Below, one piece after another: positions 24,361-34,800 of a DNA stretch of 64,000 bases. A program made the translations under genes and the position numbers. Every line of letters begins with the position of its first letter. Positions within the stretch are counted from its first letter, which is position 1. The notes under the pieces are model-generated. The model saw only the letters and a program-made list of their open reading frames with translations. It did not search any database and was not told the DNA's origin. This DNA is from Polyangiaceae bacterium (lineage in GTDB: Bacteria; Myxococcota_A; Polyangia; Polyangiales; Polyangiaceae), in contig CANJMI010000002.1 of NCBI GenBank assembly GCA_947475525.1, positions 62,001 through 126,000 of the forward strand. Reading direction: 5' to 3'.

Positions 24361-25218
24361 GTGAACCACATTCTTTCGAAGCGCGCGCTCGTTGCCTTGT
24401 CGCTCATCGCTCTCACCGCCGCCTGCAAAGAGAAGGATGAGTCGGAGGCGCCGAAGAAGGCGTCCACAGTTGCCACCACCGTGCCGACCGTCGTGGCCAC
24501 GGCGAGCGCGACCGCCGTGGCGCAGGTCGTGCCGGACGCGCCGCCGTCGGCTGCGGGTTCGGGTCTCGCCAAGGCGGAGCTCGACGGCAAGGAGCCCGAC
24601 GCGGGCTGGGCGGGCTCCTCCCTTTCAGCGAGCAAGCTCACGTTCGTCCATCCGAGGGATTGGACCGCGAAGAGCGGCGATTTCTCTTCGGCGGCGCTCG
24701 CCGACGGCAGCCATGGGCTCGCCGCGGGCAAGTATCCGGACGGCGCTTCGGGCTCGAGTCTGCGTGACGCCGCAGCGAAGGCGCTCGGCCTCACCGAGTG
24801 CAGCTGGGGAACGTCGGAGACCATCAGCCTTGGCAAGGACAAGCTGTCGGCCGAGGCTGCGGACGCCACGTGCAAACGCGCCGGCAAGGCCGCCAAGGCG
24901 CTCTTCGTGGCCACCAGCGGCAAGGACATGAACGTCGTCGCGGTCGGTTCGTGGGACGACGGCACGGACAACAAGTCCGTGCTCAACACGCTGCGTTCGG
25001 CGAAGGGCGCCGCCGTTGGCGGTGACTCGAGCGGAATCGCGGCTTGTTGCGCAGCGATCAAGCAAAACATGGCGAGCGCGCCGCTCATGTACCAGGGCGC
25101 ATACGCTGCCGCGTTCGGTGCCTGCAATTCGGCGAGGTCGAACCCTCAGGGCGCGCAGGCGCTCGGTGCGGTTCGTGGGCTCCTCGGCGCGGTGGGCGTT
25201 CCGGGCGCTTGCCGCTAG
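24361..25218 (+). CDS. Lipoprotein of unknown function
   Basis: The 285-residue product starts at GTG, with a signal peptide ending in TAACKEK (lipobox). An Ala/Val/Thr linker is followed by a domain beginning SKLTFVHPRDWTAKSGDF, with Cys residues in TECSWG, DATCKRA and a C-terminal IAACCAAIKQN helix ending VPGACR. No family is recognised. The 159-base gap before it carries no obvious promoter consensus. A strong terminator hairpin follows 24 bases after the stop. Confidence 0.85.
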   Translation: MNHILSKRALVALSLIALTAACKEKDESEAPKKASTVATTVPTVVATASATAVAQVVPDAPPSAAGSGLAKAELDGKEPDAGWAGSSLSASKLTFVHPRDWTAKSGDFSSAALADGSHGLAAGKYPDGASGSSLRDAAAKALGLTECSWGTSETISLGKDKLSAEAADATCKRAGKAAKALFVATSGKDMNVVAVGSWDDGTDNKSVLNTLRSAKGAAVGGDSSGIAACCAAIKQNMASAPLMYQGAYAAAFGACNSARSNPQGAQALGAVRGLLGAVGVPGACR

Positions 25219-25242
25219 GCGCGTTTTAAACGCCGATTCGAT

Positions 25243-25270
25243 GAAAGCCTCGGGAATTCCCGAGGCTTTC
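25243..25270. terminator. Perfect 28-bp palindrome, bidirectional intrinsic terminator
   Basis: The inverted repeat GAAAGCCTCGGG-AATT-CCCGAGGCTTTC is perfect, with a 12-bp stem of high stability. A-runs precede and T-runs follow the stem on either strand, so it can stop transcription from the lipoprotein gene on the left and from the convergent zinc-ribbon gene on the right. Confidence 0.85.
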
Positions 25271-25286
25271 GTCGTTTGTGCGGCGG

Positions 25287-25472
25287 TCAGCGACGGCCCG
25301 TGAAGCCCATCATCTGCTGAACGACAGCTTCGCTCATCTCCGCGATCTCGCCTTCTTCACGCACGAGGTCGGCGCAGGCTTCGCAGAGTTTTACGGTCTT
25401 TTTGGCGACTTTCAACGTGACGAGCTCGTCAGCGTCCTCTCCGCACTTCTTGCACGTGGGCATAGACGCCAT
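25287..25472 (-). CDS. Small zinc-ribbon protein
   Basis: The 61-residue product has a zinc-binding pattern of two CxxC knuckles (CKKC and CEAC) about 23 residues apart. The intervening segment (DADELVTLKVAKKTVKL) and the acidic helical tail (REEGEIAEMSEAVVQQMM) suggest a nucleic-acid- or protein-binding adaptor. The ATG with GAGG six bases upstream was preferred to further upstream sequence. It is convergent with the lipoprotein gene, sharing the terminator. The family is unknown. Confidence 0.75.
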   Translation of the reverse strand: MASMPTCKKCGEDADELVTLKVAKKTVKLCEACADLVREEGEIAEMSEAVVQQMMGFTGRR

Positions 25473-25564
25473 CGTACACCTCGACCGGTGTCCGGGTTCT
25501 ATAGACACCTGAGCGTATGGCTCGACTCGCCTCGAGCGTGTCGGGTGGTATACTCCCCGGTTCG

Positions 25565-27187
25565 ATGGCGAAGCGCTCCGGTTCCCCGCGCAAAGGTCGG
25601 TCGTCCAAAAAGGCGCCGGCCAGTACCTCCCCGCCTCCGGTGAGCTCGCCTCCGGTCGCCCTGCACTCGTCCGAACTCGCGGCGGGCATGCCGTTGGAAC
25701 TCCCGATTAACGCCACGCCAGAAGCGTCGGCCGCGTCAGCGCCCGTCCGCGCCGAGGCGCCCCCGCCGACGGTTCGTCCCTTCTCAGAAGCGGAGGCAAA
25801 ACCGAGCGTCCGACCCGAGCCCGCGAGTCCCAAGTCCTTCGGACCAACCTCTGGCATCCGCGCGCTTTCGACGATACCTCCTGCGACGGTCGACGAGCTG
25901 CTCGCCGAGACCGACGACGGGTGGAGCGACGCGCCTCCATCGAGCATGCGGCCCTCCGTGTCGCCGCCTTCGGTTGCGCCGGCATCCTTCTCGCCGCGCT
26001 CGACCCTTCGCTCCTCGGCCTTCCCGCCAGCGACGGTCGACGAATTGCTCGCCGAGGCCGAGGAAGGGTGGAGCGAGGCACCGGCTTCGACCATGAACTC
26101 GTCGACGCTCTCGGGCATGCCACGGTCGGCACTGCGGGCGCCGGGCCTTCCGAGTTTTGGCGATAAGATCCCCAGCATGACGGCCACGATGGTCGGCGCG
26201 TCGAAAACATCGCGCGCGCTGTCTCGCCCGATTCCCGCGGCCGGCATGCCTCCCGTACCGGCCGCACCGCCGCCGGAAGTACCGGCACCCCCGCCACCGT
26301 CGTTGCCACCGCCCCCACCTCCGCCACCGCCGCCGCCGCTCGCACGCTCGTCGGCACCGCCTCCACCTCCGCCACCGCCGCCGCCGCTCGCACGCTCGTC
26401 GGCACCCCCACCTTCGCCACCTCCACCGGTTAAGGAGGAACCTGACCTCGTCGCCAAAACCGTGCCGTCGCCCGTCGCGGCGGCAACGTCGTCCGCCGCG
26501 GTTGCGTCGATCAAAGTGGAACCCTCGCCGCCGTCCGATTCCGTGACGGAGCCGCATCCGGCGACCGCGGCCCGTCGCACCGAAGCTGTGCGTCGCGACA
26601 CGAAACAACGAGCGCGCGTCCGCGTGTTTGTGATCGGCGCTGCTGCAGGGACCGCGATTTTCGCCGTCCTCGCGATGGGGCGTGTCGCTGAACCTCCGCC
26701 GGTCGCCGTCTCGAAGGCTCCGCCCTCGGCGAAGCTGGAGAGCACGCGCCCCACGTCCATGCCTGAGCCTACGGTCACCACGACTGCGATCGCGACGGCG
26801 GAATCGGTCGTTCCGGTTGCCCCGATGCCGTCGGCTTCCGCTGCCGCGGAGCCCTCGGCGGAGCCGGTCGCCGGTGCGAACGCCTCGGGCGAGCCGAGTG
26901 CAACCGCCGCAACCTCCGCACCTGCTGCGTCCGTCGCCGCGTCCACCGCCGCGCCGCCGGGCACGATTGTTCCGGCGACCTTGGCTCCCGGCAAAGGTGC
27001 GATCGGTGCCGCGGCGCCGACCGCGTGTCGCTGGCTCCTCGATGGTGTCCAGCTCGGGTTCGATTGGCACATCGACATCGAGGTGGAGCCCGGGGTGCAC
27101 GATGTCTCGTGCCTCGGGCCTGACGGTAAGACGCGCACGCAGAGCGTGAAGATTCTAGTAGGCGAAATACGCGGAATGTATTTCTAA
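25565..27187 (+). CDS. Single-pass membrane protein with repeats and polyproline, PEGA-like C-terminus
   Basis: The product has 540 residues. A long disordered N-terminal region contains two copies of a motif PPATVDELLAE-x-x-x-GWS(D/E)AP, then polyproline runs PPPPPPPPPP-LARSSAP repeated. A single membrane segment (VRVFVIGAAAGTAIFAVLAM) lies at about residues 354-373, and a Pro/Ala linker and a C-terminal beta domain (ACRWLLDGVQLGFDWHIDIE to GEIRGMYF) follow, close to PEGA-type beta domains. The repeated motif suggests recruitment of a partner by two identical sites. Synthesis would need EF-P. The start is uncertain by 16 codons. Confidence 0.8.
   Translation: MAKRSGSPRKGRSSKKAPASTSPPPVSSPPVALHSSELAAGMPLELPINATPEASAASAPVRAEAPPPTVRPFSEAEAKPSVRPEPASPKSFGPTSGIRALSTIPPATVDELLAETDDGWSDAPPSSMRPSVSPPSVAPASFSPRSTLRSSAFPPATVDELLAEAEEGWSEAPASTMNSSTLSGMPRSALRAPGLPSFGDKIPSMTATMVGASKTSRALSRPIPAAGMPPVPAAPPPEVPAPPPPSLPPPPPPPPPPPLARSSAPPPPPPPPPPLARSSAPPPSPPPPVKEEPDLVAKTVPSPVAAATSSAAVASIKVEPSPPSDSVTEPHPATAARRTEAVRRDTKQRARVRVFVIGAAAGTAIFAVLAMGRVAEPPPVAVSKAPPSAKLESTRPTSMPEPTVTTTAIATAESVVPVAPMPSASAAAEPSAEPVAGANASGEPSATAATSAPAASVAASTAAPPGTIVPATLAPGKGAIGAAAPTACRWLLDGVQLGFDWHIDIEVEPGVHDVSCLGPDGKTRTQSVKILVGEIRGMYF
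26316..26411 (+). repeat. Two tandem 48-bp copies in the polyproline region
   Basis: A 48-bp unit coding for nine or ten prolines followed by LARSSAP occurs twice in succession with nearly identical sequence. It explains the repeated PPPPPPPPP-LARSSAP block of the membrane protein and is a likely slippage or duplication product. Confidence 0.7.
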
Positions 27188-27289
27188 CGCGGTGTCTTCG
27201 CGCGTGCTGCGGCGAGACCGTCTTCGACTTGACCACTGTCGGTGCTCGCACTACCAAAGCGGGCGAACGCGCAAATTAAGGAGTCGATG

Positions 27290-27931
27290 ATGAGAAGCTC
27301 TGCCAACGCATTGGTCGTGGCTATCGCCTTAGGGATCGTGAGCTACGGCTCCGAATTGCTCGCCGGAAATCCGCGCAAGGAAGCCGCCGAAGCCGGCGCT
27401 GCGCGACGCGACGCTCGCGAAGAGCGCAAGGAGGCCCGCGAGGCCACCCGTCATGGAGCCCCAGACGCCCGCGAGGAGCGCAAAGAAGCGCGCGAGGCGA
27501 CGAAGGAAGCCGTCAAAGAGACCAAGCAGGCTGTCGAGGCTCGTCACAAGCGGCAGCATGAGCTCGCCGAAAAGTCGAAAAAAGCCCCCCTTTCCGACAA
27601 GGATAAAGAGGAGCTGGCCAAGATCCGGGCGCACCAGCGTGATGTGCACCGCGACGCTGTGGAGCGTTGGGCCGCTCGCCGGTCCACGGTGATCGAACGC
27701 CGCCGAGCGTCGCGTCGCGAGCTTATCGAGAAGCTTGGAGAGTTGCCGAAGCGTCCGAAGGTTCGCGAGGAACTCACTCTGCACGCACGACGCACAGCTT
27801 ACCTCGCGCGGGCCCAGCACCTGGCGGAAGTTGACGAAAAACCTGAGCTGAGCGAGCGCATCGCGAAGTTGCAGACGCGCGAAGATGCACGTCACACGCG
27901 CCGCATGGACGTCCTGAAAGGAGAAAAGTGA
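27290..27931 (+). CDS. Exported highly charged helical protein
   Basis: The 213-residue product has a signal peptide (RSSANALVVAIALGIVSYGSELLA) followed by an extremely Arg/Lys/Glu-rich region. The motif DAREERKEAREAT occurs twice, and long helical runs of RR, EE and KK suggest a coiled coil. The AAGGAG site supports one of two adjacent ATGs. It overlaps the following lipoprotein gene by one base (TGATG), so the two are co-translated. The role is unknown; polyampholyte helices could be structural or nucleic-acid binding. Confidence 0.78.
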   Translation: MRSSANALVVAIALGIVSYGSELLAGNPRKEAAEAGAARRDAREERKEAREATRHGAPDAREERKEAREATKEAVKETKQAVEARHKRQHELAEKSKKAPLSDKDKEELAKIRAHQRDVHRDAVERWAARRSTVIERRRASRRELIEKLGELPKRPKVREELTLHARRTAYLARAQHLAEVDEKPELSERIAKLQTREDARHTRRMDVLKGEK

Positions 27932-28227
27932 TGAACCGCTCCTTCGTAGTTTTCATTCTCGCCTTCGCCGCCGCGTGCGACGAAAACCCCACTGCGCCTC
28001 CGGCTCCGGGTTCGGCGGCACCTGCACCGTCGGCCGTAGTTTCGGCTGCACCTGCGACCCCGTCGAGCACCGCCACTGCGGCGACGAAAACGGGCGACGT
28101 GGACGTCGACACCGCGGACGTTCCGGTCGCGGCCGACTTCGAAGACGACGCCGACAAGGCGATCGACGACGACAATCTCGAGATGAACGTCGACAAACTC
28201 GACAAGGATATCGTCGACGAGAAGTGA
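27931..28227 (+). CDS. Small acidic lipoprotein
   Basis: The 98-residue product has a lipobox ending at FAAACDE, an Ala/Pro/Thr linker and a tail of Asp/Glu/Val (FEDDADKAIDDDNLEMNVD). The start has GGAG eight bases upstream. It is coupled to the preceding gene; opposite charges of the two products (one rich in Arg, Lys and Glu, the other strongly acidic) would allow them to bind each other. Confidence 0.78.
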   Translation: MNRSFVVFILAFAAACDENPTAPPAPGSAAPAPSAVVSAAPATPSSTATAATKTGDVDVDTADVPVAADFEDDADKAIDDDNLEMNVDKLDKDIVDEK

Positions 28228-28262
28228 CGCGCTCGGGCACCTGGCCGCGCTAAGATTCTCGC

Positions 28263-29369
28263 GTGGCAGGAAACAGCTTCGGCGAAGCCTTTCGCATCAC
28301 CACGGCGGGCGAGTCCCACGGTCGCGGCAACCTCGTCATCATCGATGGGTGTCCGCCGGGGCTCGCGCTCGACGAAGGGGATGTCGCGGCCGAGCTCGCC
28401 CGACGCCGCCCGGGCCATAATCCGCTCGTGAGCACGCGCTCGGAGGAGGACCGGCCCGAGATCCTTTCCGGTGTCTTCGAGGGGCGCACCACGGGCACGA
28501 GCCTCGCCATCCTCGTCGTCAACGCGGACGCTCGCAGCACCGACTACGACGCTCTGCGCGACGCCTACCGACCCGGCCATGCGGATCATACTTACGAGGC
28601 GAAATACGGCCTTCGCGATCACCGAGGCGGAGGACGGGCGAGTGCACGGGAGACGGTTGCACGCGTGGCGGCGGGGGCGGTCGCGAAGAAATTGATCCGC
28701 GCGGCTTTTGGCGGCGAGGTGCTCGGATGGGTGAGCCAAGTCGGAGTGATTCGCGCGTGTGTCGACGCGGATCGCGTCTCCGCTCGTGAGATCGAAGAGC
28801 TGCCTGACGGGTCGCCGAACCACGTGCGCTGCCCCGACGTCGACGTTTATCCGGCGATGGTTGCCTCGATCGAGGAGGCGCGCCGCGAGCGGGATTCGCT
28901 CGGTGGCGTAGCCGCGTTCGTGGCGCGTAACGTACCGGCCGGTCTGGGCGAGCCGGTCTTCGACAAGCTCAAAGCCGACTTCGGCAAGGCGCTCTTCAGC
29001 ATCCCCGCGGTGGTTGGCGTCGAGTACGGCGCCGGCTTCGAGGGAGCCACGATGCGCGGCAGCGAGCACAATGATCCGTTCGTCCCCGGCCCCACGATAA
29101 CGACCGAGACGAACCATCACGGCGGCATGCTCGGAGGCATCTCCTCTGGCATGCCCATCTTCCTGCGCGCGGCCGTCAAACCGCCGAGCAGCCTGCCGCG
29201 AGAGCAGCGCTCCGTGACGGCGAGTGGTGCGGCGACGACGGTCACGACGATGGGGCGCCACGATCCGTGCGTCTTGCCGCGCTTCGTTCCTATCGCCGAA
29301 GCCATGCTGGCCCTCGTCCTCGCGGATCATTGGATTCGCTGGTGCGGACAGCGGAGCGCGCTCGGCTGA
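28263..29369 (+). CDS. aroC: Chorismate synthase
   Basis: This enzyme converts EPSP to chorismate with reduced FMN, the last common step to aromatic amino acids. The 368-residue protein starts with GTG. It carries TAGESHGRGNLVIIDG near the N-terminus, RRPGHNPLVSTRSEEDRPEI, YRPGHADHTYEAKYG and RGGGRASARETVARVAAGA, and ends with the conserved region around TASGAATTVTTMGRHDPCVLP. All are hallmark aroC segments. The gene appears to be monocistronic or the end of the previous unit; the next gene begins 118 bases downstream. Confidence 0.97.
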   Translation: MAGNSFGEAFRITTAGESHGRGNLVIIDGCPPGLALDEGDVAAELARRRPGHNPLVSTRSEEDRPEILSGVFEGRTTGTSLAILVVNADARSTDYDALRDAYRPGHADHTYEAKYGLRDHRGGGRASARETVARVAAGAVAKKLIRAAFGGEVLGWVSQVGVIRACVDADRVSAREIEELPDGSPNHVRCPDVDVYPAMVASIEEARRERDSLGGVAAFVARNVPAGLGEPVFDKLKADFGKALFSIPAVVGVEYGAGFEGATMRGSEHNDPFVPGPTITTETNHHGGMLGGISSGMPIFLRAAVKPPSSLPREQRSVTASGAATTVTTMGRHDPCVLPRFVPIAEAMLALVLADHWIRWCGQRSALG

Positions 29370-29487
29370 TTGCCGATAGTGGGCCCCGACCTCGCGGGTC
29401 TACCCAAGCACGAATAAGCCGTGTGTCGAAGGCCACGACCGGCGTAGGATTCGCGCCAATTCGTTCGCACGCTGCCTGAGGAATCCT

Positions 29488-31743
29488 ATGAGAACCCGTT
29501 TCGCCGCAACTCTCGTCCTCGCTACGCTTTCGCTCGCTGGCTGCGCAAAGGAGAACCGCGCGCGCTTCCCGTCGGCATCGAGCCCACTTTCGCTCGATCG
29601 CGTGGTGCTTTACCGCAACGGCATCGGGTACTTCGAGCGCCGCGGCAAAGTCGACGGCAACCACCTCAGCATCAAGGTCCGAAAGGATCAAATCAACGAC
29701 ATGCTGAAGAGCCTGACGATCGTCGACCGCAACTCGGGGCGCGCGCTCAGCGTCTCGATGCCGCTCGATCCGCAGACTTGGGCGTCGGCGGCGTTGGCCA
29801 CCCTCCAGCCAGGAAACGGCAGCCTCGCCCAGGTGCTCGACTCCCTCCGTGGCGTCCAGGTGAACCTCGGCACGACCCAGGGCGAGTTCTCGGGCCGCGT
29901 CGTGATGGTCGAAGAGACGAACCAGGAGCCCGATCCAACCGCCGAGCGCGCCGGAGCCAATCACGCGGCACCCGCGGTACTCGGTCAGGATCACAAAGTG
30001 ACGCTGATCCGTGAGAAAGAGCTGACCGTCGTGCGACTCTCGAAGGTCCGCACGGTGACCCTCGAGGACGGCGATCTGGCGATGCAGTTCCATCGTCGGC
30101 TCGATGCCTCCGCCGGCGAAGGCATGTTCCAGCAGGTGGAGGTCGGCGTTCGCCTAGGGGGAGAGGTGTCGAGCCACGATCTGGTCGTGAGCTACGTGGT
30201 CGAGGCTCCGATGTGGAAACCGAGCTACCGCGTCGTCCTGCCCGAGAAAGGCAAAGGCGAAGCTCTCCTCCAAGCATGGGCTGTCGTCGACAACGTCAGC
30301 GGTGAAGACTGGAACGAGGTCTCGATGTCGCTCACTGCGGGCGAGCCGCTCGCGTTCCGGTACGATCTCCACACGCCGCGTCGGGTCGCACGCGAAGACG
30401 TTTCAGCGCGCGTCCATTCGCGGCGTGCGGCGGTCGCGATGGGCGAATCGAGCTACGGCGCCGAAGACGAGCCCCAATCGATGTCGGCACCTTCGGTAGC
30501 GCCCTCACCGGCGGAGGCTCGGGACTACCCCGAGAGCGCCGCCTCCGGATATGGACGCTCCGGCGCTTCGCGGGGTGGGGCAAAAGCATCCAACAAGGCG
30601 AGAATGGCCGCCCCCCCACCGAGCATGGCCGCTCGGGGTTACGCGCTCGACAGCGAGGACGGTGCGCCCGCGGAGGCTGCACCCACGTTCACGTTCGAGA
30701 ACCTTCGACAAAGCACGGTGGCGCGCACCAAGGCGGCGTCAGCGAGCGGCCTTACTCGGTTCGAGCTCTCGAATCGCGTCACGGTGCCCGACGGCACGTC
30801 GACCATGGTTGCGATCATCAACGATGCGGTAAAAGGCGAAGAAACCTTCCTCTTTAAGCCGGGTGGCGCGGGCCAAGGCTACGAGTCGAACCCCTACCGC
30901 GTGGTGCGCTTCAAGAACTCGACCCCCTTCGTGCTCGAGCCTGGGCCTATCGCGATTTTTTCAGGTGGCAGCTTCGTCGGTGAAGGCATCAGCGAGACCG
31001 TTGGCGCGAACAGCAGCGTCACGATCCCGTTCGCGGTCGAGCCCGGCCTGATGGTCACGCAAGAGACGGGCTCGGTGCCCGAAGAGCTCAAGCTCGTGAA
31101 GATTGTGAACGGCGTGCTTCACGTCGAGCGCTACTCACGGCTGAAGACGGTGTGGAAGGTGACCGCGCAGACGATGAAGGACGGCTTCACCGTACTCGTG
31201 CGTCACCCGCGTCTCGGTGCTGGGTACGTGTTGAAAGACCGACCGGAAGGGACCGAAGACCTGCCCGATGCGTTCCTCGTTCCGGTAAAGGTGCCGGTCG
31301 GCGCGACGACGCAGACGCTCGAGCTCATCGAGCAACAGCCTGTCCAGACGACCCTCCAGATCCTCGACGCCAACGTGCCGCTCTTGTTCGAGCGCTTCCT
31401 CGCTGTCGGTTCACTGAGCGTGCAAGAGCGCGCCAAACTTCAGCCCGTCGTTGACGCTCGTCGCGAGATTGGTCGTATCGACACCGAGATTGCGGGTTTT
31501 CGTCGGCAGCAAGCGGACCTCGATCAGCGCGGCGACAAGACACGCTCGAACCTGCTCGCCCTCGAAAAGGACAAGAGTCCGGAGGCCGCGGTCATGCGGC
31601 GTGATCTCCAGGTGCGTCTCGACGACTGGACGAAGGAAGGCGACCGCCTCGGTCGCGAGCTCGTGCGACTTGACAGTAAGCGCACCCAGCTTGTCGTAAA
31701 GCTCGACGATTTGCTGCAAAATCTCACGATCGCCGAGCATTGA
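29488..31743 (+). CDS. DUF4139-domain lipoprotein
   Basis: The product has 751 residues. The signal peptide ends with LAGCAK, and the N-terminal region VVLYRNGIGYFERRG with SIKVRKDQINDMLKSLTIVD is the usual start of DUF4139/DUF4140 proteins. A beta-rich centre contains VVSYVVEAPMWKPSYRVVLP. A roughly 120-residue low-complexity insert (SMSAPSVAPSPAEARD to AARGYALDSEDGAPAE) splits the core. The C-terminal part is coiled coil (RREIGRIDTEIAGFRRQQADLDQR). Function of the family is uncertain; secreted display is likely. Confidence 0.9.
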   Translation: MRTRFAATLVLATLSLAGCAKENRARFPSASSPLSLDRVVLYRNGIGYFERRGKVDGNHLSIKVRKDQINDMLKSLTIVDRNSGRALSVSMPLDPQTWASAALATLQPGNGSLAQVLDSLRGVQVNLGTTQGEFSGRVVMVEETNQEPDPTAERAGANHAAPAVLGQDHKVTLIREKELTVVRLSKVRTVTLEDGDLAMQFHRRLDASAGEGMFQQVEVGVRLGGEVSSHDLVVSYVVEAPMWKPSYRVVLPEKGKGEALLQAWAVVDNVSGEDWNEVSMSLTAGEPLAFRYDLHTPRRVAREDVSARVHSRRAAVAMGESSYGAEDEPQSMSAPSVAPSPAEARDYPESAASGYGRSGASRGGAKASNKARMAAPPPSMAARGYALDSEDGAPAEAAPTFTFENLRQSTVARTKAASASGLTRFELSNRVTVPDGTSTMVAIINDAVKGEETFLFKPGGAGQGYESNPYRVVRFKNSTPFVLEPGPIAIFSGGSFVGEGISETVGANSSVTIPFAVEPGLMVTQETGSVPEELKLVKIVNGVLHVERYSRLKTVWKVTAQTMKDGFTVLVRHPRLGAGYVLKDRPEGTEDLPDAFLVPVKVPVGATTQTLELIEQQPVQTTLQILDANVPLLFERFLAVGSLSVQERAKLQPVVDARREIGRIDTEIAGFRRQQADLDQRGDKTRSNLLALEKDKSPEAAVMRRDLQVRLDDWTKEGDRLGRELVRLDSKRTQLVVKLDDLLQNLTIAEH

Positions 31744-31803
31744 CGCGGGCTCCGCACCGCTCCGAGTGACGCCGGCTTTTTCCCGGGTTCACGACACCGG
31801 GCT

Positions 31804-34800
31804 ATGGTCGCGCGCGTGAACCGCAAAGCCACGACCATCGCGGGTCTGCTCTTCGTCTCGGGCATGTGCGCGCTTATCTACCAAGTGGCGTGGCTCCGTG
31901 AGCTGCGCCTCGTTTTTGGCGCGTCCACCCCCGCATCGGCGGCGGTCTTGGCGGTGTTCATGGGGGGCCTCGGTCTCGGCGCCTACGTGCTCGGTGATCG
32001 CGTTGAAGCCTCTCGCGAGCCGCTCGTCGTGTACGCGAAGCTCGAGCTTGGCATTGCGCTGACCACGGCCATGACGCCGGGCCTCTTGTGGGTCGCGCGA
32101 AAAGTTTACTTAGCGACCGGAGGAACTCTCGCTCTCGGCACGGCCGGCGGCACCCTTGCCCGGCTCCTTCTCAGCGCGCTCGTGCTCTTGCCGCCGACCC
32201 TCCTCATGGGCGGAACACTTCCCGCGGCTGCGAGGGCGGCCACCGATGGCGAAGACCGCGGTCGTCGCGCGACGGCGCTGCTCTACGGTGCCAATACCCT
32301 TGGGGCGGTGCTTGGTGCACTCGCGTCGAGCTTCTTTCTGCTGGAGATCTTCGGCACCCGCCTCACGTTGTGGCTCGGCAGCCTCGTCAATGTGCTCGTG
32401 GCGATCCTCGCCCGCGTGCTCGCGCGCAAGTTCGCGGAGGGCTCTGCGGCTCCGGATTCCGCCGTGTTGTCCGAGTCGCCCGACGCTCCCTCAGTCGACG
32501 CGAAAGCTCTCGCTGCAAGCTCGCTTGCGCCACGTCGCTTCGTGCTCTTCGCGGCCGCGGGCTCTGGCTTCGTGTTCCTGCTGATGGAGCTCGTCTGGTA
32601 CCGGATGCTCTCTCCGCTGCTCGGCGGTTCGTCGTACACCTTCGGGTTGATCCTCGCCGTCGCGCTCCTCGGCATCGGCGTCGGCGGCATCGCCTACACG
32701 TGGCGCGCCGTAGACCGCCCCGTGACGTTGACCGCGTTCGCGTTTACGTGCGGCCTCGAAGCCCTCGCGATGACCCTGCCGTATGCGCTCGGTGACCGCA
32801 TCGCGTGGCTCACGATCGTGCTGCGCCCGATGGGGAGCATTGGCCTCGTGGGGCACGCTGGGGCATGGGCGCTTATCACGGCGATCGTGGTTTTTCCCGC
32901 GGCGATCGTCTCCGGGTACCAGTTTCCGCTCCTCATCGCGCTCCTGGGTCGCGGCGAGCGCGGGCTCGGTCGGCACGTCGGTCTCGCCTATGCCTTCAAC
33001 ACGCTTGGCTCCATCGCGGGTTCGCTCGCGGGCGGCTTCTTCCTGCTGCCGATGCTCGGGGCGCTCGGGGCGTGGAAGCTCACGGTGTGGGTGCTCGTCG
33101 TGATGGTGGCCGCGACGCTCGCGATACGAACCGATGACGCGCGTCAGGTCTACGTCCCGCTCGGCCTCGTCGCTCTCGCCATCGCGATGCTGCACGGGTC
33201 GGTCGGCCCCACGGCGTTCTGGCGGCACTCGCCTATCGGTGTCGGTCGCTTCGATAGCCTGATGCAGCGCGCGACTCGCAACAGCATGGAGGCCGAGTGG
33301 CGCGCCCGCAATGCGTTCACGTCATGGGAGGCCGACGGTCGCGAGAGCTCCATCGCGCTCCACACGGTCCACGACACGGCGTTCATCGTCAACGGCAAGA
33401 GCGACGGCGCGGCCACGCTCGACGCCGGAACCCAGATCATGGGCGGCTTGCTTGGCTCGCTTCTACACGAGGGCACCGTGCGGCGTGCGCTCGTCATCGG
33501 GCTCGGGACGGGCAGCACGGCGGGTTGGCTTGCGGCGTTGCCCGAGATCGAGCGTGTCGACGTGGTGGAGCTCGAGCCTGCGATCCTCGAAGTCGCGCGC
33601 GTGTGTTCGGCCGTGAATCGCAACGTCCTCGACAACCCGAAGGTCCACGTGATCGTCGCCGATGCCCGTGAGATTTTACTGACGTCGCGGGAGCGGTACG
33701 ACCTTATCTTTTCCGAGCCGTCGAACCCTTACCGTGCGGGGATCGCGAGCCTTTTCACGAAGGAATTCTACCAAGCCGTCGAAGCCCGGCTCGAGCCCGA
33801 AGGCGTGTTCGTCCAATGGCTCCAGGCGTACGAGATCGACGCGCGCAGTGTCCGCAGCGTCTACGCCACGCTCGCTTCGTCGTTCCCGGCCATCGAGACG
33901 TGGCGCACCCGCGTGAACGACTTGGTGCTCATCAATCGGCGAAAGCCTTCGGCGCTCGACGTGCCGAGGCTGCGTGAGCGAATCCAGCGCAGTCCCTACC
34001 GCGAGGCGTTGCTCTCGGCGTGGAAGGCGCAGTCCGCCGAAGAGGTCCTGGCTCGTCACGTGGCCCAGCCGGGTTTGGCGCGCGCCCTCGCGGCAGCCGT
34101 TGGGGCGGCAGGCGTTAACACCGACGACCGCAATGCGCTCGAGTTCTCGGTGGCGAGGGCGCTCGGTCGCCCCCAGGATTTTTCGATCGAGAACGTGATG
34201 CTGACGGCGCGGACGCGTGGCGAGGAGCGGCCTCTTTTGACCGAGGCCAGTCATGACGCCGTCAATTGGCTCCTGGTCTACGACGCCCTCGTGTCCCTGG
34301 GCCTCGCCAGCGAAGAGACTTCGGTCCCGCCGCTGTTCGTCGAGATGTCCTCCGAGATGGCTCACAGGTTTCGTGCCCACAGCGCATGGTCGGCGGGCGA
34401 TTTTGCGTCGGTCGTGCGGGAATGGGAGGCGCAACCGAACGAGGCTATTTCCGCTGTAGAACGTGTTCTACTTGCCGATGCGTACGCCGCCCTTGGCCTC
34501 GCCGAAAAGGCCGAGCCGTTGCTCGCCGTTTTACGCCCGCTCCTGCCGCTTGAAGCCGACGTCATCGAGGCGCGACTCCGTTTCGCGCAGCAGCGCTACG
34601 CCGACAGCGTAACCTTGCTCGAGCGTGCGTTTGCCGCCTACCGCCACGAGCCGTGGCCGAACTCCGACCTCATGGGCCGCGCGATCGGGCTCGCCGGTGA
34701 GGCTGCCGTACGAGAGTCTTCGCTCGCGGGGCGCGTCTATGCATCGCTTAAAGATGAGTTCGCGTTGAGCCTTCACCGCAGCGCGCGTCTTCGCACAGCC

